Of a DNA stretch of 63,459 nucleotides, positions 16,002-26,676 are shown one piece after another; the first letter of the stretch is position 1; every line of letters begins with the position of its first letter. The stretch is from UBA1181 sp963626555. GTDB lineage: Bacteria > Bacteroidota > Bacteroidia > Bacteroidales > Paludibacteraceae. The notes under the pieces are model-generated. The model ran no database searches. It was given only the letters and a program-made list of their open reading frames with translations, and had not been told where the DNA came from. Location of the stretch: the NCBI GenBank assembly GCA_963626555.1, contig CAVFXQ010000010.1, forward strand, positions 1 to 63,459. The letters are read 5' to 3'. Made by a program: the position numbers and the translations under genes.

Positions 16002-17414
16002 TTAACGATGTTCAAGAGCCACAACATTTTCAACGTGGTGGGTATGAGGGAACATATCCACGGGTTGAATGGCGGTGACTTTATACTTAGTGTCTAAAAG
16101 ATTCAAGTCGCGCGCCTGTGTGGCGGGGTTGCAACTGACGTAGACGATACGTTTAGGCTCAGCGTTTAGAATGGTTTCAACGACATCAGGGTGCATACCG
16201 TCGCGAGGAGGGTCTGTGATGATGACATCTGGTTTTCCGTGCTGAGCGATGAATTCGTTCGTGAGAATATCTTTCATATCTCCTGCGTAGAATAATGTGT
16301 TGTCGATGTGGTTGTTCACCGCATTGACTTTTGCATCTTCTATTGCCTCTGGCACATATTCAATGCCGATCACCTTCTTTGCTAATCTTGACACGAAGCA
16401 AGCGATGGTTCCAGTCCCTGTATAGAGGTCATATACTAACTCATTTCCTGTCAATTGTGCAAAATTGCGTGCTACTTTGTACAGTTCGTAGGCTTGCGGA
16501 CTATTCGTTTGGTAGAAGGACTTCGGACCAATCTTGAATTTCAAACCTTCCATTTCTTCAAAGATGTGGTCTCTACCTTTGTAGACGATGGTTTCTTGGT
16601 CGGTGATAGTGTCATTGCATTTACCGTTGATTACATATATCAAGGAGGTAACCTGAGGAAATTGCTCTATGAGGTGATTGAGCAGGTTTTCTCGTGCTTC
16701 TTTATCTTCGTGATAGAAGACGACGGTGAGCATGATTTCGCCTGTGCTGGCTGTCCTTACGATGATGGTACGCAAGAATCCTTCTTTATTCCTCAAATCG
16801 AAGAAAGGCAAATTGTGTTCTGTGGCATACGCTTTGATACAATCGCGGATTTGGTCGCACACCTCGTCTTGAAGATAACATTTCTTGAGGTCCAATACTT
16901 TGTCGAACATACCAGGAATGTGGAACCCGAGTCCGTTCATATTTTCAGTCTCAAAACTAACGCCAGAAGCGACCTGTTCGTAGGTGAGCCATTTTTTGTT
17001 TGTGAAGGTGAACTCTAATTTGTTTCTGTATCTGATGATGTTTTTAGATCCGATGATAGGGGAGATTTCTGGCAACTCAACTTTTCCGATACGAAGAAGA
17101 TTGTTGTAGACTTGGTCTTGCTTGGCCTTTAACTGGTCTTCGTAGGGTAGTATCTGCCATTTGCAACCACCACACACACCGTAGTGGGAGCAGAACGCCT
17201 TTTCTCTTCGCTCTGAGTATTTTTTTATGTTGACCACACGACCCTCCATGTAGCTGTTTTTCTTACGAGTGATTTGGAGGTCTACCACATCACCAGGCAC
17301 AACAAACTGAGTGAAAATGACCATATCATTCACCTTAGCAATCGCTTTTCCTTCGTTAGCGACTCCTGTGATTGTTATATCTTCAAGAAGCGGTAATTGC
17401 TTTTTCCTTGCCAT
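16002..17414 (-). CDS. rlmD: 23S rRNA (uracil-C5)-methyltransferase, RlmD/TrmA family
   Basis: The 470-residue enzyme has an N-terminal TRAM RNA-binding domain (about 10-65). Next come the Cys residues of the family's 4Fe-4S site (C75, C81, C84, a fourth near 178). The SAM-binding Rossmann domain has LYTGTGTIACF, DPPRDGMHP and SCNPATQARDL, in which Cys is the catalytic nucleophile. Enzymes of this group make 5-methyluridine at 23S positions 1939 or 747. Which uridine is used here cannot be read from sequence. It heads a three-gene minus-strand unit. Confidence 0.9.
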   Translation of the reverse strand: MARKKQLPLLEDITITGVANEGKAIAKVNDMVIFTQFVVPGDVVDLQITRKKNSYMEGRVVNIKKYSERREKAFCSHYGVCGGCKWQILPYEDQLKAKQDQVYNNLLRIGKVELPEISPIIGSKNIIRYRNKLEFTFTNKKWLTYEQVASGVSFETENMNGLGFHIPGMFDKVLDLKKCYLQDEVCDQIRDCIKAYATEHNLPFFDLRNKEGFLRTIIVRTASTGEIMLTVVFYHEDKEARENLLNHLIEQFPQVTSLIYVINGKCNDTITDQETIVYKGRDHIFEEMEGLKFKIGPKSFYQTNSPQAYELYKVARNFAQLTGNELVYDLYTGTGTIACFVSRLAKKVIGIEYVPEAIEDAKVNAVNNHIDNTLFYAGDMKDILTNEFIAQHGKPDVIITDPPRDGMHPDVVETILNAEPKRIVYVSCNPATQARDLNLLDTKYKVTAIQPVDMFPHTHHVENVVALEHR

Positions 17415-17594
17415 CTTTTATAGTTTACTTTTAGTTTGTAAATTTACCTAATTTTATGAAAAAGCGAGAAAAAATAGAATGCAATGTGAAATCCTAAAAT
17501 TCATAAAAATTCATTTTTTTGTTTCGTGAGAATCGGTTTCTCTTAAAAAAATGGTTAACTTCGGTTTTTCTTATAACCAATAGGATTTTGATAT

Positions 17595-20500
17595 ATGGGC
17601 AGATTAGATAAGAAAAAGAGATACACTATTGATGCATACGCATACTTTATAATAATATTCATTATGGGAATTAGTCTTTCGTCGCTTAATTTGTTTTCGT
17701 CATCTTTTGATTACAGCGTTGCGTGGAGTGAGGTGGAAAAAATTGCTTATTCCACACCGAAAAAAGCAATAGAAAGGATAGAAAATATCAATCAACATGC
17801 AAAGATGGAGAAAAATGACATTCAGCGCTTGCGTTGTATCATTGAAAAAGGAAATTTAAGTGAATCTATTGAAGAAGGTGCTTTTAAGAAAAGTTTGACG
17901 GAATTTGAAGCGTTCAGTAATGAGGTGAAAGACCCTGCAACGAAGGCGGTAACAGATTATCTCTTAGGGAAGGCTTATTTGAATTTCTATGATAACAATC
18001 GCTGGAGGATTGATGACCGAACAAATTTGGCAGATACTGTTCCTGAGGATATAGAGGAATGGACTAAAAATCTGTTTTTCAAAAAAATAAGAGAATTACA
18101 AATATCAGCCGTGCAAGTGCCAGAGGTGAAGAAGACGGAAGCGGCGACGTATAAAGCTTTGTTTGAATTTGGCAAAGACGATGCAAAATATCGTCCAACG
18201 TTGTATGACCTTTTGTTGAATGATATGGTGTGTGAACAAGATGTTTGGACGGAAGCTGAGAAATTGGATATGCGTCAGAGATTGGTGGATTTTCATCGAA
18301 GTGATTCTGACAAAAGCGCATATACGCAGGCAAAGATTGATTGGATAGGAGAAAAATTTGATGACAGAACAGAACGAGATTCCATTATTTTGTCGTTAGA
18401 GGAACTTTTGAAGGAAGTTAAAGACGACGAGGCTTCCATGTTGGTGCGTGTGGAATTGTGTAAAAATCTTGTAACAGAAGAGGCATACAACTCGGAATGG
18501 ACAAAATGGGCTAATGATTTTCGTGATGAGTTGCCTCAGAAAGTGATGAAACTCGCAAATGATGGTATCAATGCTTACCCGAAACATCCTGCCACGCCGT
18601 ACTTAAAATCTATTATTGATAGGGTAAAACAGCGAAAAGTGTCTGTTGTTTTGCAAAATGAGAGCGTACAAACAGGAGATACGTTGAAGTTTCGTGTAAC
18701 GTATGCGAATATTACTGATTTGACATTGATTTTGTGCAAGTATGATGGAGATTATTGGTCATTGGCGCAGATAAATGATTGGGGAAAAGGTAAATATTGC
18801 AAGGAAGTAGCTCGTTATTCATTCAAGTTGGAAAAAACGAACTATTTCATTGAAAAAGACACTGTTATATCAATTCCGAAGCCTATAGATGAGTATGGTT
18901 ATTACGCTATAAGAACAAATTATAATAATGAAAACAATTTCAATGGAGTTGAGTTTGCTGTAACAGATTTGTATTGTCTTGCTATCCAACGCACCTCAAA
19001 AAAATACGATTATGTCGTTGTAAATGCGAAGACGGGAAAAGCACTTCACGGTGTAGATTTAGAGTCTCATTATAAAAATCTGGAAATAGGTGCTGAATAT
19101 AGTAGTTCCTTGAAAACGAATAAAACAGATGCGGATGGATTTGCTGAGGTGATGTACGAAAAAAAAGGACATTATAAGACTGTTTTTAAAAATGGCAAAG
19201 ATGTTTTCCACAGTGTGAATACAGTCAATGTCTATGGAGATAAGGAGAATAATAATAGTTTATATTGGTGGAATAATGAAGGTGAAGTTGGAGAAATCTT
19301 TGTAGACCGAGCAATTTATCGTCCTGGTCAAATCGTTCATTTTAAAGTGATTTTGTATGAAAGATCAGAAGATAGTTCAAGAGTTTTGCCTGATGCCAAA
19401 GTGAGTGTTGTGTTGAAAGACTTCAATGGAACAGAAATTGGAAAAAAAGAATTGAAGACCAATGAGTTTGGTTCAACTGCATCTTCTTTTGTGTTGCCTA
19501 AAAATCTGTTAGCGGGTAGTTTTTCATTGGTCGTTAATAACAAGTATGTCAAGAAAATTCAGTTGGAGGAGTATAAACGTCCGACGTTTGAGATTTCGTT
19601 TGAAAAACCATCAAGCTCCTATATGTATGGAGATTCAATAACGATAAAGGGGAAAGCCGAGTATTTGATGGGGGCGTCAGTATCAAACGCAAAGGTAACC
19701 TGCAAGGTGGTTCGCGCACCGTTTCGACGCTATTATATGTTAAATTCTGAAGCAGAGACAATTGAAGAATCGGAGGTGCATACAGATAAGGAAGGAAATT
19801 TTAGTATCTCTTTTTGTGCAGAAAAAGGAAATGAAGAATATTGTTTTAAGTATAAATATACTGTCTCAGTTGAGGTTACAGATTCTAATGGAGAGACGCA
19901 AGAAAGCGAAACTGATATATATGTAGGGGAACACTCCATAATGTTTTCTCATGATTTAGATGAATCACTGACATTTGATAAGTTCGTAGATTTCAAATTT
20001 AGAGTTACAAAAATAGATGCTTCTGGATTGTCCAATCAGAAGGTGGACTATGAAGTGAAAAAGGATAATGAATCTTTGGCTTCTGGTTCGCAATTGTCTG
20101 GTGATGATGGATATTTCCTATTGCCAGTAGAGACATCAAAGTGGAAGTCGGGTCGGTACGAGATTGTTTTAAAAGCAAAAGATAGCAAGGGCAGAGAAGC
20201 CGTTGATACTTTGGAAACAGTCTTGTTCCGTTTGGAAGATAAATGTCCGCCAGTTTATTCTTTATTGTGGACGGATGGAGTACAGGATGTCTCGTTATCA
20301 GAGGGAGAATGTTATACGGTGAGAGTAGGTTCTTCTTTGGAAGATGCTCATTTATTGGTGATTACAACAGATGAAAATTCAAAATCAACACGAGAGTGGT
20401 ATGATTTGAGCAATGAAATAAAGGAATTTAAGTTCGCCTTAGATGGTTCACGAAAGGAGGCGATGAACATTGAATTCTATTTGGTACATGAGGGTAAATT

Positions 20501-23405
20501 GAACGCTCAGAGGATGGTGATTTCACGAAAGAAAGAGTTGAAAGAATTGCCTGTAAGTTTGAGCGTTTTCAGAGATAAGGTGAAGCCAGGCTCAAAAGAA
20601 TCATGGACGATAACAGTACCAAAGGAATATGATGCGGAGTTTTTGGCTGCGATGTATGATGCGTCGTTAGACAAGTTTTCTAAGTTGGAATGGCTTTTCT
20701 CTCCTGAGTACCGCAAATTTGTATCATTCTTAAATTGGGAGGGTGTTCCAAATCGAATGGATAAAAGTGTGTATTATGAAAACGCAGTCAATCAGAGAGA
20801 CTTTTATCTTACGTTTGGGCACTGGATTCGTATGATGCAAGGAAGATTAGATAGAGGACATAGGTTTGGTATGGGAATAGGGAACTGTTGTGTCTTGTCT
20901 TCATCAATAGAATCTTTTGAAATGTCATCTGAGGACAATGGTATCCTGGAGTCCAAAAAGTGTGTAAGGGCAATGGCAAAGCGCCATGACTTGATTGATG
21001 ATGATGAGTCTTTGGTGCCTTCTAATGTGCATCAGGATAGATTTAACAATGATGCATCTGTTGGAGAAGAAAAGGAGAATATTCCATTCATTGTGCGTTC
21101 TAATTTTCAAGAGACTGCTTTTTTCTATCCGCAGTTGCGTTCTGATTCGTTGGGGAAGACGACGATAAATTTCGAAATGCCAGAGAGTTTGACGCGATGG
21201 AATTTCCTTGTCTTCGGTCATACGAAAGATTTGCGACACGGCATGATTGAAAAACAAATCGTTACGCAAAAGGATTTTACTGTTTCACCCAACTTGCCAA
21301 GATTCTTTAGAAAAAATGATAAGATATCACTTACAGCCAAGGTGGTGAATCTATCTGATGCGGAGCAAAATGGAGAGGTTGAAATTCAGTTTTTAAATCC
21401 TGTTACAGAGGAGGTCATTGTTAAGCATTCGGTTGATTTCTCTGTTAGCAAAAGGGAAAATGGTGCAGTTGTGGTTGACTTTGACATTCCAGAAAACTAT
21501 GATGTGCTTTTAGTAAGAACGATTGCAAAAACGATAAAGTTTTCGGATGCGGAGCAGAAATTAGTGCCAGTTCTTTCAGACAGAACGATTGTTACACAGT
21601 CTATGCCAATTTATGTGCGTGGTGGACAAACAAGAAAATATACATTCAAGAATTTGGCAGAAAATACGTCTAACACGTTGCGTACTAATTTCTTGAAATT
21701 GGAATTTTCTAATAATCCGATTTGGTATGCTGTGCAGGCACTTCCGTCTATTGCTGATGTGGAGCATAAAAATGCGAACAGCCTTTCGGCTGCTCATTTT
21801 GCGACTGTTTTAGCAAGCCATATTGTAAAGTCAAATCCGAAAATTTTCAATGTTATCAACGCTTGGAAAATGCAAGGAGGCGATGAAAAAACGTTATTGT
21901 CTCAGTTGGAAAAAAATCCAGAGGTGAAGTCGGTCTTACTTTACGAAACTCCTTGGGTGATGGAGGCGAAAAACGAAACGGAGATGAAGCAACGATTGTC
22001 AACGCTTTTTGACCTTAACGCATTAAACGAGAAATCAGAAAAATGGCTGAATGAGTTGAAGCAATATCAAAGTGAAAAAGGAGGCTATTGTTGGTTAGAA
22101 GGAATGAATCCAAATAGGCACACTACTCTGTTTGTCTTAGATAATTTTGGAAGATTAAAACAAGCTGGTCTGTTAAAAATGAATGAGTCGTTGAAAGAGA
22201 CTATAGAAAATGCGATAAAGTATTTGGATGTAAAGATGAAAGAGTACTATGATTGGCAGATACGATGGGACAAAAATTATAGAAATCGTGCTACCGTAGA
22301 TATATATGAGTTGTATTATTTCCAAGTACGAAGTATGTTTCCCGAGATAAAGAATCTTGCAGATAATGATGAAGCCTATAATTTCTACTATGGTCTGATG
22401 AAAATGCAATGGTCAAAATTTTCTCTTTTGGGCAAGGCTTTAGCGGCGACAGCACTATACAGAGGCGGTGACAAGAGGATTGCAAAACAGATAGTAAATT
22501 CTCTTCGGGAGTATTCTACTTCGTCTGATGAGATGGGTATGTATTGGGTGAAGAACGTGAATGGTTATTTGTGGCAGGACGCTGCAATATCAACTCATAC
22601 TCGCATTATGGAGGCTTTGTCTTTGGTGGACTATAATCAAGAGGAACAAGACAACCTTCGTTTGTGGTTGTTGAATCAAAAAAGAACGCAGAATTGGGAC
22701 AATGTAATTGCCAATGTCGATGCATTGAATGTGCTACTCCTCTCGGGGACTGATTGGGTTCAAAAAGAGAATGATGTTCTGATTACTGTGGGTGGAGATG
22801 TAGTGAAAGAGGAAAATGCAGAAGTGGGAACGGGTTATTTCACGAAAGTTTATGCAGGAGAGTCTGTGTCGCCTAAGTTAGCAGATGTGCAGTTGACGAG
22901 TTCTAAAGGTGGTAACATCTCGTGGGGAGCGATGTATTGGCAGTTTGAGGAGAATTACGATAAGGTGCAGAAGAGTAAAAATGCATTGCATATTGAGCGA
23001 ATGATAATGTTGCAGCAAGAGAACAATGGTCAGACATTCCTCAAGAAAATTGATTCCAAAACGAATTTGAAGGTGGGTGATAAATTAGTTGTTCGCATTA
23101 CATTGAGGGCGGATCGAGAGATGGACTATGTCGTTATGAAAGATCAGAGGGCGAGTTGTTTAGAGCCAATAGCGCAAAAATCAGGCTATCGTTGCGAAGA
23201 TGGAGTTTGTTTCTACATATCGCCTAAGGATGCTGCAATGTATTATTACTTTGAACATCTTTCAAAGGGAACGTTTGTTTTTGAGTATCCGTTATGGATT
23301 ACACATGCAGGGAATTTTGCGTCTGGTCTTGCTACCGTACAGTGTCTCTATGCGCCGGAGTTTTTGTCAAATTCAGCTTCAGAGCAAGTGCATATAAAAA
23401 AATAG
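17595..23405 (+). CDS. Giant alpha-2-macroglobulin family protein without a thioester motif
   Basis: This 1936-residue envelope protein has one N-terminal membrane segment (about 14-36) with no lipobox cysteine, so it is probably held by an uncleaved anchor. A helical region follows, then the MG-domain series (IFVDRAIYRPGQIVHFKVIL at about 563-582 is the MG2 signature). Later are the TINFEMPESLTRWNFLVFGHT segment and the alpha/alpha toroid. Bacterial A2Ms trap foreign proteases in the periplasm. In most the toroid begins with C-x-E-Q, which forms a thioester. Here the matching place (residues about 1387-1396, ADVEHKNANS) has no Cys or Gln, and it is followed by the usual ALASHIVNSNPKI-like string (VLASHIVKSNPKI). 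It may trap proteases non-covalently or have a structural role. The gene is alone after the rlmD operon. Confidence 0.9.
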   Translation: MGRLDKKKRYTIDAYAYFIIIFIMGISLSSLNLFSSSFDYSVAWSEVEKIAYSTPKKAIERIENINQHAKMEKNDIQRLRCIIEKGNLSESIEEGAFKKSLTEFEAFSNEVKDPATKAVTDYLLGKAYLNFYDNNRWRIDDRTNLADTVPEDIEEWTKNLFFKKIRELQISAVQVPEVKKTEAATYKALFEFGKDDAKYRPTLYDLLLNDMVCEQDVWTEAEKLDMRQRLVDFHRSDSDKSAYTQAKIDWIGEKFDDRTERDSIILSLEELLKEVKDDEASMLVRVELCKNLVTEEAYNSEWTKWANDFRDELPQKVMKLANDGINAYPKHPATPYLKSIIDRVKQRKVSVVLQNESVQTGDTLKFRVTYANITDLTLILCKYDGDYWSLAQINDWGKGKYCKEVARYSFKLEKTNYFIEKDTVISIPKPIDEYGYYAIRTNYNNENNFNGVEFAVTDLYCLAIQRTSKKYDYVVVNAKTGKALHGVDLESHYKNLEIGAEYSSSLKTNKTDADGFAEVMYEKKGHYKTVFKNGKDVFHSVNTVNVYGDKENNNSLYWWNNEGEVGEIFVDRAIYRPGQIVHFKVILYERSEDSSRVLPDAKVSVVLKDFNGTEIGKKELKTNEFGSTASSFVLPKNLLAGSFSLVVNNKYVKKIQLEEYKRPTFEISFEKPSSSYMYGDSITIKGKAEYLMGASVSNAKVTCKVVRAPFRRYYMLNSEAETIEESEVHTDKEGNFSISFCAEKGNEEYCFKYKYTVSVEVTDSNGETQESETDIYVGEHSIMFSHDLDESLTFDKFVDFKFRVTKIDASGLSNQKVDYEVKKDNESLASGSQLSGDDGYFLLPVETSKWKSGRYEIVLKAKDSKGREAVDTLETVLFRLEDKCPPVYSLLWTDGVQDVSLSEGECYTVRVGSSLEDAHLLVITTDENSKSTREWYDLSNEIKEFKFALDGSRKEAMNIEFYLVHEGKLNAQRMVISRKKELKELPVSLSVFRDKVKPGSKESWTITVPKEYDAEFLAAMYDASLDKFSKLEWLFSPEYRKFVSFLNWEGVPNRMDKSVYYENAVNQRDFYLTFGHWIRMMQGRLDRGHRFGMGIGNCCVLSSSIESFEMSSEDNGILESKKCVRAMAKRHDLIDDDESLVPSNVHQDRFNNDASVGEEKENIPFIVRSNFQETAFFYPQLRSDSLGKTTINFEMPESLTRWNFLVFGHTKDLRHGMIEKQIVTQKDFTVSPNLPRFFRKNDKISLTAKVVNLSDAEQNGEVEIQFLNPVTEEVIVKHSVDFSVSKRENGAVVVDFDIPENYDVLLVRTIAKTIKFSDAEQKLVPVLSDRTIVTQSMPIYVRGGQTRKYTFKNLAENTSNTLRTNFLKLEFSNNPIWYAVQALPSIADVEHKNANSLSAAHFATVLASHIVKSNPKIFNVINAWKMQGGDEKTLLSQLEKNPEVKSVLLYETPWVMEAKNETEMKQRLSTLFDLNALNEKSEKWLNELKQYQSEKGGYCWLEGMNPNRHTTLFVLDNFGRLKQAGLLKMNESLKETIENAIKYLDVKMKEYYDWQIRWDKNYRNRATVDIYELYYFQVRSMFPEIKNLADNDEAYNFYYGLMKMQWSKFSLLGKALAATALYRGGDKRIAKQIVNSLREYSTSSDEMGMYWVKNVNGYLWQDAAISTHTRIMEALSLVDYNQEEQDNLRLWLLNQKRTQNWDNVIANVDALNVLLLSGTDWVQKENDVLITVGGDVVKEENAEVGTGYFTKVYAGESVSPKLADVQLTSSKGGNISWGAMYWQFEENYDKVQKSKNALHIERMIMLQQENNGQTFLKKIDSKTNLKVGDKLVVRITLRADREMDYVVMKDQRASCLEPIAQKSGYRCEDGVCFYISPKDAAMYYYFEHLSKGTFVFEYPLWITHAGNFASGLATVQCLYAPEFLSNSASEQVHIKK

Positions 23406-23427
23406 GAGGGCTTTATATTATTTTTCA

Positions 23428-23435
23428 TAACTTTG
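23428..23435 (+). promoter_or_regulatory. -7 box upstream of the lipoprotein-OmpA pair
   Basis: TAACTTTG is an exact -7 box 58 bases before the lipoprotein start. No TTG is found at 20 bases upstream. Confidence 0.45.
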
Positions 23436-23492
23436 ACAACTATTTAAGTGAATTAAGTCGGGTTTTAAAGTGATTAAAATAAATTAATGTAA

Positions 23493-24272
23493 ATGGAAAA
23501 AAAACGAAGAAGCAAGATTTTGATTTTTGCGGTGGTTTGTGGTGTTCTGTTTTTGGGATCTACGAGTTGCGTAGAAGATGAGTATGACTTATCGGAGCTG
23601 TCGACGGATAGTTTGATGGTTACTACGGCTATTGAAGCCCCCCTTGCAAAGTGTATAATCTCGGTGGACGATGTGTTTCAACATCGTGGATCAAAAGGAA
23701 CGGTAATTAAGTATGATGATCTGTTTGGGAAATTAGACTCCATCTATGATTTGTCAAAATTCACGAAAGACGATGCCTCTATTCTTCCTGGGTATTTTGT
23801 GATGGAAGATGGGGTCGTTGCAACAGACACGTTGAATGGTGTGAACATAAAAAATGTGTGTGGAAAGGGCAATACGATTGATTCTATCTATACGGCAGAG
23901 TTAACCTTTGATGTGGTGAATGAAGTTCCATTGGGAGGGTCAATTGAGTTTCGCTTTTTGAGGGAGGAAACATTGAATGTGATGGGAGTTGAAACGAGTC
24001 TTTATGTAGAGGAAAAATCGCTCAGACGTTCGGTAGAGGTTAGCCATAGTACGGTTGGCACGGATAGAAAATTGTTGTCGGCAGGGAAAAACACATATAA
24101 GGTAAGTTATGACGGAGATGATCTTGAAGCGTTGTCCCGTGTAGAAGACATTGAGATGGTTTATAACCTTAAACCTGCTTATGAGGATGATGAGTATTAT
24201 TTATCAAAAGACTATAGGGTGTCGGTCTTTTTGTCAGTGTATATGAAAGCTAAAGTATTATTGAATAATTAA
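23493..24272 (+). CDS. Unrecognised lipoprotein encoded with the OmpA-like protein
   Basis: The 259-residue protein starts with a lipoprotein signal peptide ending LGSTSC (Cys about residue 27). The mature part looks beta-rich and acidic (YDLSELSTDS at its start). I do not recognise a family. It ends 9 bases before the DUF5723-OmpA gene, so the two are made together and the lipoprotein may bind the barrel or the peptidoglycan-bound OmpA domain. That link is inference from position. Confidence 0.65.
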   Translation: MEKKRRSKILIFAVVCGVLFLGSTSCVEDEYDLSELSTDSLMVTTAIEAPLAKCIISVDDVFQHRGSKGTVIKYDDLFGKLDSIYDLSKFTKDDASILPGYFVMEDGVVATDTLNGVNIKNVCGKGNTIDSIYTAELTFDVVNEVPLGGSIEFRFLREETLNVMGVETSLYVEEKSLRRSVEVSHSTVGTDRKLLSAGKNTYKVSYDGDDLEALSRVEDIEMVYNLKPAYEDDEYYLSKDYRVSVFLSVYMKAKVLLNN

Positions 24273-24281
24273 TAAAGAAAG

Positions 24282-26612
24282 ATGAAAACGAAGAAGATTT
24301 TTTTATTATGTCTGTTTTTGTTGCAGGCGGTTGCATCGTTCTCTCAATTCAGTAATACGCTTTATTTTGACAAGTATAACTATCGTCAGCATAAGTTGAA
24401 CCCTGCATTTCAGCCTATTGGTAAGTTTTACATTGGATTCCCTGCTTTGTCCGATATTTCGGTTTCGGTGGGTAACAATAGACTTAGATTCAACGACATC
24501 ATTCAGAACGTAGAGATTGATGGAGTGAAAAAGCCAGTCCTTTTCTTTGACAAACACGCAAAGTCGGATGGTATTTCAAATTTCTTGAATCAATTGAAGT
24601 ATAATGAGCGTGTCTATGCAGCATATAGTATAGATCTCTTGGATTTCGGCTGGAGAACAAAGGGAAATTCATATATTTCAATTGCTTTGTCGAATCGTTT
24701 TGATGCAATGGTTGTTGTCCCGAAGAAATTACCAGAATTGGTTTTCAAGGGTATGGAGAAAGGCGAGCGTTACAATACGAAGATTGACGAAATGACTGTT
24801 ATAGCTTCTCTATACTCTCAGTTGGCTGTAGGTTACTCTCGCCCGATTAACGACAAGTGGGTGGTCGGTGCAACTTTGAAGTATTTGTATGGTCATGCCA
24901 ATGTCTCTTCAGATTTCAGAAATTTAGAGTTGTCTCTGTTGGGTGATAAGTGGTCTGTAACGGGTGATGGTTCTGTTCGTGTATCTTTCCCAGGACTCCG
25001 TTTTGTCCCTGATGAAAATAACCAGATTGATGATATTAACACAGACGATTTAGAGGTCTCAATGCTGGCGAAGCCACAGGGGCATGGAGCCGCAATTGAT
25101 TTAGGTGTTACTTATCAGGTTTTGCCCCGCTTGCATTTATCTGCCAGTGTGCTTGACTTGGGATTCATCCACTGGAAAAAACATCTGAACCAGCTGAATA
25201 AGACGAATGATTTCGTTTATGATGGTGTTGTCTATGACATAGATTCAGATTCAACAGATTATTGGGGGACGTACGAAGATCAGTTGGAGAACATGTATGA
25301 GATAGGAGATTCTCCAAAAGCATACAACACTGCACTCTGTGCTAAGATTTTGCTCGGTGGAGAATACTCATTCTGGCAAGATCGTTTAGGCTTAGGTGTT
25401 TTGTCGAAGACCTACATCTTTCGTCGTTCTGCTTGGGAGGAGTTCTTGTTATCAGCCAATTTCCGTCCTTGTAAACAATTCTCTTTAGGATTGACCTATA
25501 GTCTGTTTGATGGTCAATGGAATAATCTTGGATGCAGTATGAATTTTAATTTGGGAGCATTTAATTTGAATTTTGCTGTAGACAATGTTCCAATGAAATG
25601 GTCTAAGAGCGGAGACTTAGCCTTCCCTTCAAATCAGAACAATATTCGTGCAACCGTGGGTGTTGGATTTATGTTTAGATATAGGAATAAAGACCAAGAC
25701 AAGGATGGTGTTTTGGATAAATACGATTTGTGTCCAGACACTCCAGTTGGAACCGAGGTTGACTCTGTAGGTTGCCCTAAAGATTCAGATGGCGATGGCG
25801 TTCCTGATTGTGTTGATCAATGTCCAGATACGCCAAAAGAAGCCAGAGGTTTGGTTGATTCTGTAGGTTGCTCTCTTGATAGCGATGGAGATGGTGTTCC
25901 TGATTATCTTGATCAATGTCCAATGACTCCAAAGGAGGCATACGGATTTGTAGATTCTGTAGGTTGTGTCTTGGATAGTGATAATGACAATGTGCCAGAC
26001 TATTTGGATAAATGTCCTGATACACCAGCAGAGGCTCTTGGTACGGTCGATTCAACGGGTTGTCCTCGCGATACTGATGGTGATGGTGTTCCTAATTATT
26101 TGGATAGGTGTCCTGATACACCGAAAGAGGCTTGGGGTACAGTTGATTCAACAGGTTGTCCTAAGGATAGCGATGGCGACGGCGTTCCTGATTATTTAGA
26201 TAAGTGTCCTGATGTACCTGGTGTGAGATCAAACAACGGTTGTCCTGAAGTGAAGGCAGAGGTGAAGAGAATCTTCAAGAAAGCGTTGACAGGCATTCAG
26301 TTTGAGACGGGTAAGGCTGTGATTAAGAAATCGTCTAATTCAATCTTAAATGAGATTGTAAAGGTGATGAAAGAAAACCCAACCTATAAGTTGAATATCA
26401 GCGGACATACGGATTCAACAGGTAAGCCAGAAAAGAACTTGAAATTGTCAAAGGATCGTGCTATGGCGGTTGAAAAATACTTGCAGAGTCATGGTGTTGA
26501 GGCTTCAAGAATTCATTCTGAGGGTTATGGAGATACGAAGCCTGTAGCAAGTAATAAGACTACTCAAGGAAGAGCTAAAAACCGTCGTGTTGAGTTTGAG
26601 GTTGAGTTCTAA
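24282..26612 (+). CDS. Outer-membrane protein: DUF5723 barrel, TSP3 repeats, OmpA domain
   Basis: A 776-residue secreted protein has three parts. After a signal peptide (to about 22) comes a beta-rich DUF5723-type barrel (about 25-465), starting with the NPAF-like 'KLNPAFQP'. Six thrombospondin type 3 calcium-binding repeats follow (about 472-655), each with DxDGDGVPDxxDxCPxTP and a VDSxGC linker. The C-terminal OmpA domain (about 665-776) has FETGKAVIKK, ISGHTDSTG and the final R-A-x-x-V-E. The OmpA domain binds peptidoglycan while the barrel sits in the outer membrane. Repeats 2-6 differ in detail, so they are not recent duplications. A terminator follows. Confidence 0.9.
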   Translation: MKTKKIFLLCLFLLQAVASFSQFSNTLYFDKYNYRQHKLNPAFQPIGKFYIGFPALSDISVSVGNNRLRFNDIIQNVEIDGVKKPVLFFDKHAKSDGISNFLNQLKYNERVYAAYSIDLLDFGWRTKGNSYISIALSNRFDAMVVVPKKLPELVFKGMEKGERYNTKIDEMTVIASLYSQLAVGYSRPINDKWVVGATLKYLYGHANVSSDFRNLELSLLGDKWSVTGDGSVRVSFPGLRFVPDENNQIDDINTDDLEVSMLAKPQGHGAAIDLGVTYQVLPRLHLSASVLDLGFIHWKKHLNQLNKTNDFVYDGVVYDIDSDSTDYWGTYEDQLENMYEIGDSPKAYNTALCAKILLGGEYSFWQDRLGLGVLSKTYIFRRSAWEEFLLSANFRPCKQFSLGLTYSLFDGQWNNLGCSMNFNLGAFNLNFAVDNVPMKWSKSGDLAFPSNQNNIRATVGVGFMFRYRNKDQDKDGVLDKYDLCPDTPVGTEVDSVGCPKDSDGDGVPDCVDQCPDTPKEARGLVDSVGCSLDSDGDGVPDYLDQCPMTPKEAYGFVDSVGCVLDSDNDNVPDYLDKCPDTPAEALGTVDSTGCPRDTDGDGVPNYLDRCPDTPKEAWGTVDSTGCPKDSDGDGVPDYLDKCPDVPGVRSNNGCPEVKAEVKRIFKKALTGIQFETGKAVIKKSSNSILNEIVKVMKENPTYKLNISGHTDSTGKPEKNLKLSKDRAMAVEKYLQSHGVEASRIHSEGYGDTKPVASNKTTQGRAKNRRVEFEVEF

Positions 26613-26641
26613 ATTTAGTAGTTAAAATAGAAACAAAAAAG

Positions 26642-26676
26642 AGAAGGACGGTAGATTCATCATCTATCGTCCTTCT
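26642..26676 (+). terminator. Terminator after the OmpA-like gene
   Basis: A 14-bp stem with one G-T pair (26642-26655 with 26663-26676) is followed by a T-rich tract. Confidence 0.8.

Noticed and set aside
25690..26250. Repeats in the OmpA-like gene as a DNA repeat array
   Set aside because: They are protein-level TSP3 calcium-binding repeats with drifted codons.
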